Shown here in pieces: positions 8,731 to 18,000 of a DNA stretch of 38,292 nt (position 1 is its first letter; each line of letters begins with the position of its first letter). Origin of the DNA: Candidatus Eiseniibacteriota bacterium (GTDB lineage Bacteria > Eisenbacteria > RBG-16-71-46 > CAIMUX01); NCBI GenBank assembly GCA_903844735.1, contig CAIMUX010000052.1, forward strand, positions 1 through 38,292. The letters run 5' to 3'. A program made the position numbers and the translations under genes. The notes beneath the pieces are model-generated. The model saw only the letters and a list, made by a program, of their open reading frames with translations. It searched no databases and had not been told where the DNA came from.

Positions 8731-9025
8731 TGTGCACACGCTCGTACGGAAATCCGCCCGGGGCTCTGCACAAACGCATCCACCAGTACAAAAAGATGCC
8801 GGCCCTCCGCACGGATGCAGCCGGCGGTACAAGAAGTCGCCCGACCCTCCGCACAAACGCGCCAGCCGGTAGAACACTCGCCCGCTCCTCCGCACAAACG
8901 CACCCGCCAGTACCAAAAGCTGTCCGACCCTCTGCACGATCACTTCCGTCGTTGCGAAAACTCGCCCGACCCTCCGCACGATCACATACGTCAGTGAGAA
9001 AGTCCGACCGACCCCGTGCTCGATC
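8731..9025. repeat. Degenerate 41-42-bp tandem repeat array
   Basis: Units beginning T-C-[CT]-G-C-A-C recur at 8765, 8806, 8848, 8889, 8931 and 8973, so successive spacings are 41, 42, 41, 42 and 42 bases. Weaker units lie at each end (about 8731 and 9013). Each unit has a GCACAAACGC- or GCACGATCAC-type head, then roughly CAGTA-x-AAAA and CCGACCC. The alternation of 41 and 42 breaks reading frame, so the array is not a coding repeat. The units are too diverged, with no conserved repeat/variable spacer division, to be CRISPR. Confidence 0.75.
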
Positions 9026-9144
9026 GCATTTCACTTTTTGAGTGTCCGCCCGAGCCGCCCGTCCGCTTCGCTTGTCACGCGACGAAAGGTGCCAGGTGAT
9101 TTTCCGGAACCCAAGCTGCTTCCAACCCGGGATCAGGAGGGCTG

Positions 9145-9253
9145 GCGCCTCAAAAGGTGCCGGGAACGAACCTCCACAAACATGGTGTAACGCTTTGAGA
9201 TAGAAGAGATTCTGTCTGGTTTGGCAGGAGAGTGCCCCGGCACTTTGAGGCGC
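9145..9253. repeat. 109-bp element with about 20-bp terminal inverted repeats
   Basis: The left arm (9145-9164, GCGCCTCAAAAGGTGCCGGG) is matched by the reverse complement of the right arm (9236-9253, CCCGGCACTTTGAGGCGC), differing only by two extra bases. About 70 bases lie between. The RNA or single strand would form a long hairpin. It could be a REP/MITE-like element; no transposase is nearby. Confidence 0.55.
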
Positions 9254-9367
9254 GATCTCTCCGGGATCCTGCCGATGTCGTGCGCCTGTGGAACAGACGG
9301 CTTGGGAAATCCTGCCCCACTACAACAGCCCTCCGGGTGCCGCTGAGTCACGGGTCGGTCAGCCCGT

Positions 9368-12300
9368 TCAGGCCCGAAAGTACCTCGCCGCCGGATGATG
9401 CACCACCAGCGCCGCCGTCGAATGCTCCGGGACCATCTGCCCCGCCGAGGTCAGGCTGAGGCCCAGTTCCGCTTCCGCGGGCAGCAGTGAGAAGACACGG
9501 CGGTGTTCCTCGACATCGGGAAGGGCTCCATAACCCCAGGCGTAGCGCGTACCGCGATCTGCGGGCAAACCCAGCTCCCGTTGGATGCGGGCGAACGTGA
9601 GCAGCGTCGCCGCCTCGGCAGTCTGGACCGCCAGGCCGTGGAAGTAGTACGCCTCGCTGTACTCGGCCCGGGAGTCCATCGCGTCGAATCGCCCGCTCGC
9701 GTTTCCCCCTACGGTCACGACCTGCAGGGCGGCCACGTCGGGTCGAACCGAACCGATGGGCAGGAAATAGTCGGCAAGACAAAGGTGGTCGCCGCCGACT
9801 TGGCGTGGGAAGGAGAAGCGGGCCCGGTGCCGCTGCAGATCGCGGGTTTGATCACCGGCTTGATCACCGGCGTCCAGGATGAGCAGGTCATTTCCGTCCG
9901 ACCAAGCCGGAAAGTAGCCGTACACAGCCTGGGGAGCGAACCATTCGTCCCGCAACGCCGTTGCCTTCATCTCCGTGAGGCGCGCGGAGAAATCCCGGTG
10001 CAACGCCTCCCACTCCGCGCCGCGCTTGTCCTTCGCTCCCCACGAAAGCCGGAAGAGCTTCTTTTCATCGAGGTAGGCGAAGACTTCGTCCAGCGGCATC
10101 GACGCGATGGTGCGTGCGCCCCAGAAAGGCGGCGTCGGCACGTCGTCGCATCGGGCCACGACGGTTGAACGGGCCCTCGTTGCGGCGATCCCCGTCGGGT
10201 CCGGGGGCCGGGCCGCTCCCGTAGGGTCGGGGTGTGGGGCCGCTCCCGCTGGGTCCGGACGAAGGGCTGTGGGCTCCGCGGAAGGCTTGCCCGCGGGCCT
10301 AGCGGATGGCTCATCCGCCGGCGGGTCTTTCCGTGAGGCCTGATCGGTCAGCTTGCCGATACATGCGAGCCCCTCGAAGGCGTCTTTGCAGTAATAGACA
10401 CCCCCGGCGTAGGGCCGTCCCTCCTCGACAAGACCGATCTCCCGGCCGAAGCTGCGGTTGATCGCCGCGCCGCCGACTAAGACCGGGATCGAGAGGCCGC
10501 GTCGATCGAGCTCTCGCACTACGAGAGGCATCTGGCGGGAGGTCGAGACCAAGAGGGCCGACAGTCCGATGGCGTCAGCCTTGAATTCCACCGCGGCGTC
10601 GACGATTGCGTTCACCGGCACCTGCTTGCCCAGGTCCTGCACGCTGTAACCGTTGTTGGCCAGGATCGTCCGGATCAGGTTCTTGCCGATGTCATGCACA
10701 TCGCCGTAGACGGTGGCCAGCACGACCCTTCCTTTGCTCAACCCCTCAGCCTTGTCCAGGTATCTCTCCAGGTGGGTCACGGTCTTCCTCATCACCTCGG
10801 CCGACTGCAGGACAAACGGAAGGATCAAGGCACCCGACCCGAAGCGGTCACCGACTTCCTTCATCGCCGGCAAGAGCACGTCGTTGAGAATCGCCACCGC
10901 CACGGCGGTGGTGTCGGCGTTTGGGTAGTGATAGTCAGGCTTGGCGGTGAAATCGGGGATGCCGGTCCGGGTCTCCACGCTCGCTACCATCAGAGCGTCT
11001 AAGTCGAGTTCCGCTCCCTCCGGCCTGCGATGCACGATGCGCCAGTGCAGCCGCTCGGCCGCCGTCAGGCCGGCCGTCGGATCGGAGGCTGCCGTCGATA
11101 CCGACTTCGTGCCTTCATAGAAGCTGATGAAGCGGGCCGCCGCGTCCGGCCGGCGGTCCAAGAGAAGGTCCTCCGCCAGCTCTCGCGGTATCTCAGGGAT
11201 CTCCGCGTAGGGGGTGATCTGCTTAGGGTTCACGATCGCCATGTCCAGCCCGACCTTCACAGCGTGATGGAGGAAGACGCTGTTTAACACGGCTCGCGCG
11301 GCCGGCTTGAATCCATAGGACACGTTGGATACGCCGAGAGAGGTCAAGACGCCGGGGAGGGCGGCCTTGATGGCGCGGATGCCGTCGAGCGTCTCGACAG
11401 CTGTGTGGGCGCTTTCCGGATCGCCGGTGGCCAGGGTGAAGGTCAAAGCGTCGAAGATCAGCGCGTCCGAAAGGAGACCGTATTCCCGCGTGGCGATCTC
11501 GTGGATCTTCCGGGCGATCTCCAGCTTGCGGTCGGCCGTGCGAGCCATGCCGAGCTCGTCGATGGTCAGCGCGATGGTGGCTGCGCCGAAATCCCGGATC
11601 AGGGGCAACATGCTGTCCAGGCGGACGCGGCCGTTTTCCATGTTCACGGCATTGACGATGACGCGCCCCGGGGCGGCCATGAGTGCCGCTTCCAGGACGT
11701 CGGCCTCGGTGGTGTCGATGACCAGCGGCGCTTCCACGGTTTGGCTGAGCGTTCGGACCACGCGGGACATGAGGTATGCCTCGTCCCGCCGCTCGGTCAT
11801 CGCCACGCAGATGTCGAGCGTGTGGGCGCCGCCCTCGATTTGCTCGCGACCCAACGCCGCGATGCCGTCCATGTCCTCAGCCAGCAGCAGCTCTTTCATC
11901 TTCTTGCTGCCCTGTGCATTCAGGCGCTCCCCGATCAACATCGGCGCGGGTTCTTGCACGAGCCCCGCCGCCGTCATGCCGGACGAGACCTGCGACAGAG
12001 GCTGGTTGGTCCTGATCCGTGGCTTCCGTCCGGCCAGCCGCTCGACGAGCAGACGCAGGTGTTCCGGGGTGGTGCCACAGCATCCGCCGACCACGTTCAG
12101 TCCGAAACGCTCCACGAAATCGGAGAGCTCGCGGGCGAAATCGCCGGGGGCCAGCGGGTAAACCGCCTCGCCGCCGACGTTGACCGGCAGCCCGGCGTTG
12201 GGGAGACAGGAGACCGGCCGTGACGAGTTCTCCCCCAGGTAGGACAGCGGCTCGCGCATCTGATCGGGCCCGGTGGAGCAGTTCAGGCCGAGGACGTCGA

Positions 12301-14491
12301 CCGGCATGCGCTCGAGCGATGCCAGCACCGCGGCCACGTCCGTGCCGAGCAACATCCGGCCGTTGGCATCCAGAGTGACCTGGACCTGCAGGGGGATCTT
12401 CCGGCCGGTGAGGGCGAAGGCATGCTGCAGGCCCATGATCGCGGCTTTGACCTCGAGCATGTCCTGGGATGTCTCGAGCAGGAGCAGGTCGCAACCTCCT
12501 TCGATCAGTGCCTCGGCCTGCTCGCGGAAAACGTCGGCCAGGTCAGCGAACGACGTGTCGGAGAGTGCGGGGTCGGACGAGCCGGGCAGTTTCCCGCTGG
12601 GCCCGATGGAGCCGGCCACGAACCGGTACCGCTCGGCGGTGCCGAAGCGGTCGGCGACGCGTCGAGCCAGCTCGGCGGCCGCGCGGTTGATCGCGGGCAC
12701 CTCGTCCGCGAGACCGTACTCGGCCATGGTGATTCGGTTGGCGCGAAAGGTGCAGGTCTCGATCACATCGCAGCCCGCTTCGAGGAACGAAGCATGGATC
12801 GCTTCGATGATCTGGGGCTTCTGGAGGACCAGGTAGTCGTTGCAGCCGGCATAACGCTCACCGCCGAAATCGGCCGCCTCCAGTTCATGTTTTTGGATGC
12901 TGGTCCCCATCGCACCGTCGAAGACGACGATCTTCTCGGCCAGGAGATCCAGGTAACGTCGGTCCGCGTACTCTTTCGGCCGATCGACGAGACAAGGAAG
13001 GCCTCGCAGGCCGATCGTTCCGCCTGCTCCCCGCCCGTCGGGGAGCGACCCCTGGCCCGCCGGAAGCTCCTTGAGTCCGGCCTCGCGCACGAGGCGAGGG
13101 ACGATCAGTTCCCAGCCCACGGCCATGATGTGAATGCCGGCCACCCCCGGCAGGCGCCTGACTCGCTCGATGATCTCCAGGGCGATCTGCACCCCTTCTT
13201 CCTTAGCGTCAGAGGATCGTTCCAGGCGGGAGACCAGGGACGGCGGAATCATCACCCCCGGCACCTGAGCCATGGCGCGGGCCGCCCGGGCGCTGCGTAC
13301 CGGTGTGATGCCGACGAGATAGAAGCTTTGCGCCAGAGTGCCGTTGCGGTCCAGCGCCTCCAAGTACCGTTCAAACGCGTCGACATCGTAGACCAGGTTG
13401 CTCTGGAAGAACTGAGCGCCCGCGTGGGATTTCTTGAGCTCTCGCATCGCCTGGATCCGGGGCGTCGAGGCAAAGGGCGACGCGGCGGCGCCGAGGAAGA
13501 GCCGCGGCGGGATGCGGATGGTCCGGCCATCGAGGTAGTGCCGATCGTCCCGCATCCGGCGCAGGATCCAGAGCATCTGGATCGCGTCGAGGTCCCAGAT
13601 GTCCATGCGTCCCGGTGGAGCGGGGCCTAAGTTGGAGTGATCGCCCGTCAGGCAGAGCACGTTGCGAATTCCCAGCGCCGCAGCTCCCAGGATCTCGGCC
13701 TGCAGGCCCATGCGGGTGCGGTCGCGGGCCGCGATCTGCATCACCGGCTCGACTCCGTTGGCGACGGCGATGGCCGAGCAGGCAAGGGACGACATGCGGG
13801 GCGTGGCGGACGGGTTGTCGGTGAAATTGGCGGCGTCGATGAAATCGCGCAACAACTGTAGCGTCCGGATCAGCTCGTCCGGCGCCACCGAGAGTGGGGG
13901 AGCGACCTCCGCGGTTACGACGAACTGTCCCGCGGCGAGTTTCTCTTCGAGGCGGGACACCGGCTGGTGCGGTGCGGCGGGGTGCGGTTGATCGTCGCCT
14001 TGCCACCAGTCAGGCTGGCGGATCTCGGCGAACAGGGGATCCCAGAACGCCTGGCGCGAGGCCCGGGCGGTGAACAGACTGGCCAGCGCCCGACCGGCGC
14101 CGCGCTGACTGGCCTTCGTCACCACTTCCGACCAAGTCTCCGCGCCCACCCGGGACCAGTCGAGCGGCGGCAGGACTTCCATCAGGCGATCCGTACGCCC
14201 CATCCGCTCGGCCCGTTCGTAGATCCGGTGCCAGATACACGGACGACTGGGATCGACGTAACAACCCTCGGGAGTCGAGCCTCCGCACGGGCCGTTGCGC
14301 AGACCCTTGGGGCACTCCATCGGGCAGATGAACGCGGTCTCCTGCAGCAGGCAGTTGCCGCACATCCGGCAGCCGAAGGCGAGCCCCTTGGCCTGGCGTT
14401 CCACGAAGGCCAGGAGGCGTTCGCGCGCGGACCGGCGCCGGAAGCTGAAATAGGCCGGCTGGAAGCGTCGTCCCGGAGTCAATCCTGGCAT
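9368..14491 (-). CDS. metH: MetV-MetF-MetH fusion: methylene-THF reductase joined to cobalamin-dependent methionine synthase
   Basis: The 1707 residues carry seven modules. Residues 20-110: cysteine-rich MTHFR_C/MetV-like domain (CRMCGNC, CPMEC, GPCGG, C77, C85). Residues 175-475: MetF-type methylenetetrahydrofolate reductase (TAEVAPPLS, CLTGDHSNLG, VGITPVRSA). Residues 515-825: homocysteine-binding domain with zinc ligands C738, C804 and C805. Residues 848-1130: pterin-binding domain (LIGERLNAQG). Residues 1190-1385: cobalamin cap and B12 domains, with the DVHDIGKN motif at 1264-1271 and axial H1266. Residues 1390-1445: Pro/Ala/Asp linker. Residues 1460-1707: AdoMet-dependent reactivation domain. 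E. coli MetH is 1227 residues and begins at the homocysteine domain. The chain should reduce methylene-THF to methyl-THF and pass the methyl through cobalamin to homocysteine. An ATG with GGAGGG upstream supports the start. It appears monocistronic. Confidence 0.95.
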   Translation of the reverse strand: MPGLTPGRRFQPAYFSFRRRSARERLLAFVERQAKGLAFGCRMCGNCLLQETAFICPMECPKGLRNGPCGGSTPEGCYVDPSRPCIWHRIYERAERMGRTDRLMEVLPPLDWSRVGAETWSEVVTKASQRGAGRALASLFTARASRQAFWDPLFAEIRQPDWWQGDDQPHPAAPHQPVSRLEEKLAAGQFVVTAEVAPPLSVAPDELIRTLQLLRDFIDAANFTDNPSATPRMSSLACSAIAVANGVEPVMQIAARDRTRMGLQAEILGAAALGIRNVLCLTGDHSNLGPAPPGRMDIWDLDAIQMLWILRRMRDDRHYLDGRTIRIPPRLFLGAAASPFASTPRIQAMRELKKSHAGAQFFQSNLVYDVDAFERYLEALDRNGTLAQSFYLVGITPVRSARAARAMAQVPGVMIPPSLVSRLERSSDAKEEGVQIALEIIERVRRLPGVAGIHIMAVGWELIVPRLVREAGLKELPAGQGSLPDGRGAGGTIGLRGLPCLVDRPKEYADRRYLDLLAEKIVVFDGAMGTSIQKHELEAADFGGERYAGCNDYLVLQKPQIIEAIHASFLEAGCDVIETCTFRANRITMAEYGLADEVPAINRAAAELARRVADRFGTAERYRFVAGSIGPSGKLPGSSDPALSDTSFADLADVFREQAEALIEGGCDLLLLETSQDMLEVKAAIMGLQHAFALTGRKIPLQVQVTLDANGRMLLGTDVAAVLASLERMPVDVLGLNCSTGPDQMREPLSYLGENSSRPVSCLPNAGLPVNVGGEAVYPLAPGDFARELSDFVERFGLNVVGGCCGTTPEHLRLLVERLAGRKPRIRTNQPLSQVSSGMTAAGLVQEPAPMLIGERLNAQGSKKMKELLLAEDMDGIAALGREQIEGGAHTLDICVAMTERRDEAYLMSRVVRTLSQTVEAPLVIDTTEADVLEAALMAAPGRVIVNAVNMENGRVRLDSMLPLIRDFGAATIALTIDELGMARTADRKLEIARKIHEIATREYGLLSDALIFDALTFTLATGDPESAHTAVETLDGIRAIKAALPGVLTSLGVSNVSYGFKPAARAVLNSVFLHHAVKVGLDMAIVNPKQITPYAEIPEIPRELAEDLLLDRRPDAAARFISFYEGTKSVSTAASDPTAGLTAAERLHWRIVHRRPEGAELDLDALMVASVETRTGIPDFTAKPDYHYPNADTTAVAVAILNDVLLPAMKEVGDRFGSGALILPFVLQSAEVMRKTVTHLERYLDKAEGLSKGRVVLATVYGDVHDIGKNLIRTILANNGYSVQDLGKQVPVNAIVDAAVEFKADAIGLSALLVSTSRQMPLVVRELDRRGLSIPVLVGGAAINRSFGREIGLVEEGRPYAGGVYYCKDAFEGLACIGKLTDQASRKDPPADEPSARPAGKPSAEPTALRPDPAGAAPHPDPTGAARPPDPTGIAATRARSTVVARCDDVPTPPFWGARTIASMPLDEVFAYLDEKKLFRLSWGAKDKRGAEWEALHRDFSARLTEMKATALRDEWFAPQAVYGYFPAWSDGNDLLILDAGDQAGDQTRDLQRHRARFSFPRQVGGDHLCLADYFLPIGSVRPDVAALQVVTVGGNASGRFDAMDSRAEYSEAYYFHGLAVQTAEAATLLTFARIQRELGLPADRGTRYAWGYGALPDVEEHRRVFSLLPAEAELGLSLTSAGQMVPEHSTAALVVHHPAARYFRA

Positions 14492-15040
14492 CGGTACCCT
14501 CCGTTCCCGTGGTGGTCCGCCATGTTACACCACGCTCCCGCCGGGCCGGAACCTTGCGGACAGCACCTCGCCGGCAGGAATCACCGAATCCAGGTGCGTC
14601 GTGGCTCCCGAACCGACCGGTGCTCCTGTTCAGAATCTCCTGGTTCTCGCCGGAGCGGCGATGCCTGCGTCACGATCGCCGGAAACCACCTGGGGACATG
14701 TCGGCGCACGAGCCGCTGAGACCGATCGCGTGAGAGTCCCGCCACCGGTGGCGGCAGCGCATCGCGGGCGATCATTCTTGCGAGCTGACCGGACCGGCCG
14801 GCCGTCGGGTCGCCGAGCTGGACGGCGGATGATCAGTTGGGGGAGATGTCTATCCGGAATGGGATTCCAGCCGCATCCCGGCCCCGGTTCGGGGTTCCCA
14901 CGCCACTCGTCGGACCGATCCGCAGCCTCACCGGACCCGTGACACCCCCGGGGGATGCCCCATACTCCCCGCTGGGGCCCGAAACGCGGATCGTGTTTCT
15001 CCTAGGCATCGGGGACAAATGACCCCGGCGTTGCGGGACC
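14492..15040. other. Intergenic region upstream of metH
   Basis: No gene is evident. A 16-bp perfect palindrome (CCGCCACC/GGTGGCGG) sits at 14739-14754, about 250 bases ahead of the metH start on the minus strand, and could be an operator. I looked for cobalamin, SAM and SAH riboswitch core sequences on the minus strand and did not recognise one. Confidence 0.4.
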
Positions 15041-15066
15041 GGGTCCGGCGCTTAAGCGCCGGACCC
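15041..15066 (-). terminator. 26-bp perfect palindrome, likely terminator of the beta-helix gene
   Basis: The 26 bases are a perfect palindrome: an 11-bp GC-rich stem (GGGTCCGGCGC) around TTAA, starting 10 bases past the stop codon at 15077. Position and stability fit transcription termination. No T-run follows on the minus strand, so it may act as a stabilising 3' hairpin instead. Confidence 0.55.
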
Positions 15067-15076
15067 TCCACCTTGC

Positions 15077-18000
15077 TCAGCGGACGACGATGACGCTGCG
15101 CACCACGCGCTCGGCCCCGGCTTGCACGCGGAGGAGGTAGACCCCGGCGGGAAGCTGCACTCCCCCGACGTCGTGCGCCTCCAGCCCCAGCGCGTGCATG
15201 CCCGCGGGCATAGATTGTGTGAACGAACGCCAGGCCAGGCGTCCTCCGGTGTCGAACAGCTCCATCGTCACCGGGCTCGGCGCGGGCAGCGCGAAACGGA
15301 CCTCGCCGCGGCCGGGCAGCGGGTTCGGCACGACGCGCAGATCACGCAAGCTTGTCGGTGTGCCGATCTCCGACATTTCGGGGCCGCCCGGAACCGCCGA
15401 CGCCGCCGGGGTGTCCACGAACAGCAGACCCGGGTCGGCCATGGCTCCGGTCAGCGCCGTGTTGTTCCCGTCCTGAAGGGTGAGGATGCCGACGGTGATC
15501 GGCGTTCCCGCCGGCGGCGTGTTGGCCACACTCTGGAACGTGATCGTGAACAGGTCGCAGGGCAGCAGCGCACCCGGGGCCGCCCCACCCAGCGCTGCGT
15601 CCACGACCCTCGTGCCCGAGCCCGGGATCACCACCTGGAAGAGCGCCGCGCTTGCGAACGGACCGGCCGCGGGCCTCGTGACGGTCACGAAATCCGCGTA
15701 GGTCGGGTCGACGACCACCTCGAAACTGAAGCCGTAAAGCGGGCCGCTCAGTCCGCCAAGATACTTCACCGTCACGATGTCCTGGTACGGACCGCCCTCC
15801 GGACCGTCCTCCACCGTGATCATCTGGGGATCAGGATTGCACACGAGATTGCCCAAGATCCACGGATCGTAGTCGACCCCGTTGGTGACGGGCACCCCGA
15901 GCCCTCCCGGGTTGTAGAGCCCACCGGTTGCGGTGTCATCACTGGCGTCCAGAGGGCCGGTGGCATGACCCCACCAGTTGTTGTGCGCGTTCACCAGCAT
16001 CTCCGTGGTGTGGCGCGCGGTGATGCCGGTGGCGCAGGTCGCGAAGCTGTTGCCGGTGGCCATCACCGAAGTTAGGTCCGTGGCCACGTACCCAACGCTG
16101 ATGCCACTGCTACAGTTGTCGAAAACACTGCCGGTGGCCGTGGCCTGCGTGCCCAAACCGAAGTAGTCGGTGGCCAGGATGCCGGCCGAAGTCGAGCTGT
16201 CGACCAGAGCTACACCCAGGCAGTTGGAGATCAAAGCACTCGTGACACTGCCCGTGCCCCCCCCACCGAACTCCACACCGTAGTCAAGCCAGTCGCCCGG
16301 GCCCTTGCCCACATAGGTGACTTCCTCCATCGTTGCCACCGGAAGCGGAGTGTCCACGGCACCGCGCACGTGGATCCCGATCCGCTCGATGTTGTCGAAG
16401 GTTGTCCGCCGGATGGTGTTGACGGCGCCGGCATACAGAACGATGCCGCGACCGTAGTACTGGCTGTACCGGATGTTCCGTATGGCGCAGTCCTCGACCG
16501 TGAGAGATCCCCGCGACTGCACTGCGTGGTGGACCAACGCCCCGGTGCCGTCGAGCGTCAGGTTCCGCAGCGTGAGGTTGATACCATCGGCGTTGTAGAT
16601 CCACGCTTCGGAGGGTACGTTCCCCCCCTGCGTCGTGTTCTTCGTGGTCTTCAGGATCGCCTGGGCCGGGCCGGTACCGACGATGGATAGGTCCCGTGCG
16701 ACGCTGATCTGCGCGTTCTCGGTGTAGGTGCCGGGGAGCACCTTGAGGACCGACGCGGCCGGGGCGACGGCCACGGCGCCGCCGATATGGAAGCCGATCG
16801 TCCCGCCCACCGGTGATTCTATGTAGCAGGCGCGGTCGAAGGTATTGGCTGCCACGACGGCGTCGGTGATCGCGTTGTTCATCAGCAGAACGTGACCGCA
16901 GAGGGAAGCCAGGCCTGTGGTGCTGAAGGTGTTGCCACTGATCGCCGCCCCCGGACGGCGGCAGCGAAGGCTCACCGCGTACCTGCTGGTGATGCCCGAG
17001 AAGGTATTGCCCGTGAAGGCGCTATTGTCTGTATCGATGGTGACGAGGTTGTTACCTTGCTCCAGACCGTCACTGTTCAACCCGCCCGCGGTACCCGTAA
17101 CGAGGTTGTTCGTGAAGGCCACGTTTGTACCGTTGGTGCTGCTGGCTCCTCCACCCATCACGACCAACTGACGGGGGACATTCGGGACCGTGAACTGGTC
17201 GGCGAAGCCCAGCCCCCCCGGCGTTGTCCCAAGGAATGTCTGGCCGGAGAAGGTGTTGCTGTCGATCGTGAAGGTGCTGATGGCTGCGTTGTATTCAGTC
17301 AGCAATCCCTCGTCGCCGTTGGCGCGGATTTCGTTGTCGCGAACCACGACGTTCGCATGGGCACCCTGGAAGTAGACCGCAGCCTTCTCGAGGCCGGGCG
17401 GGCCGTCGATCCCGATGATCGTCAGTCCTCTCCCTGTGTCGCCGACGACGACGTCATTCACACCCGGATTCACCTGTATCGTCCCGAGCTCGGTGCCCGC
17501 CATGAGTCCCTCGATCGTGGTCCCGGTTCGGCCGCCCGCGGAAAGCAGGCTGAGCGGCTTGTTGATGACAGCGTTCTCCGTGTAGATCCCGGTGTTCAAG
17601 TTGACCGATCCGCCTGCATTGGCGAGGTCGATCCCGAGCTGGATCTTTCCGGGGCAACCAACGTCGACGCTGTTGCCGCTCAGTCCGGTGACGGCGAAAG
17701 TGCCGAGTCCCCAGACGCCCACATCGAAGGTGTGGCCTGCCGCCGTGTGGCTGGACACGGACGTGGTGTTGCTGAAGAACGGCGCAGCTTCATCGGTTTC
17801 CAAGTAGAAACCGTAGGCGGTGTTGCTGACCGAGTTGCCGGAGAAAGCGGCGGCCACGTTGGCCTGCCAGGAGGCCCAGTAATCCGGACCGGGGGTGACG
17901 TAGATGCCGATGCTGCCGGCCCGGTTCTGGCCTTCGACCGTGTTGCCGGTGAACTGCCCCGTGCCGCCGGCCCCGCCCCACGCGAACAACCCGACGTCCA

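Noticed and set aside
8731-9025. Possible CRISPR array
   Set aside because: Units are degenerate over their whole length, there is no constant repeat with unique spacers, and no cas genes are present.
9232-9360. Plus-strand frame with DPADVVRLWNRRLG, resembling a GNAT acetyltransferase N-terminus
   Set aside because: Only about 15 residues fit, the rest is unrelated and it overlaps the inverted-repeat element; too short to support a call.
14492-14700. Cobalamin or SAM riboswitch upstream of metH
   Set aside because: I looked for the B12-box and SAM/SAH core sequences on the minus strand and did not find them.
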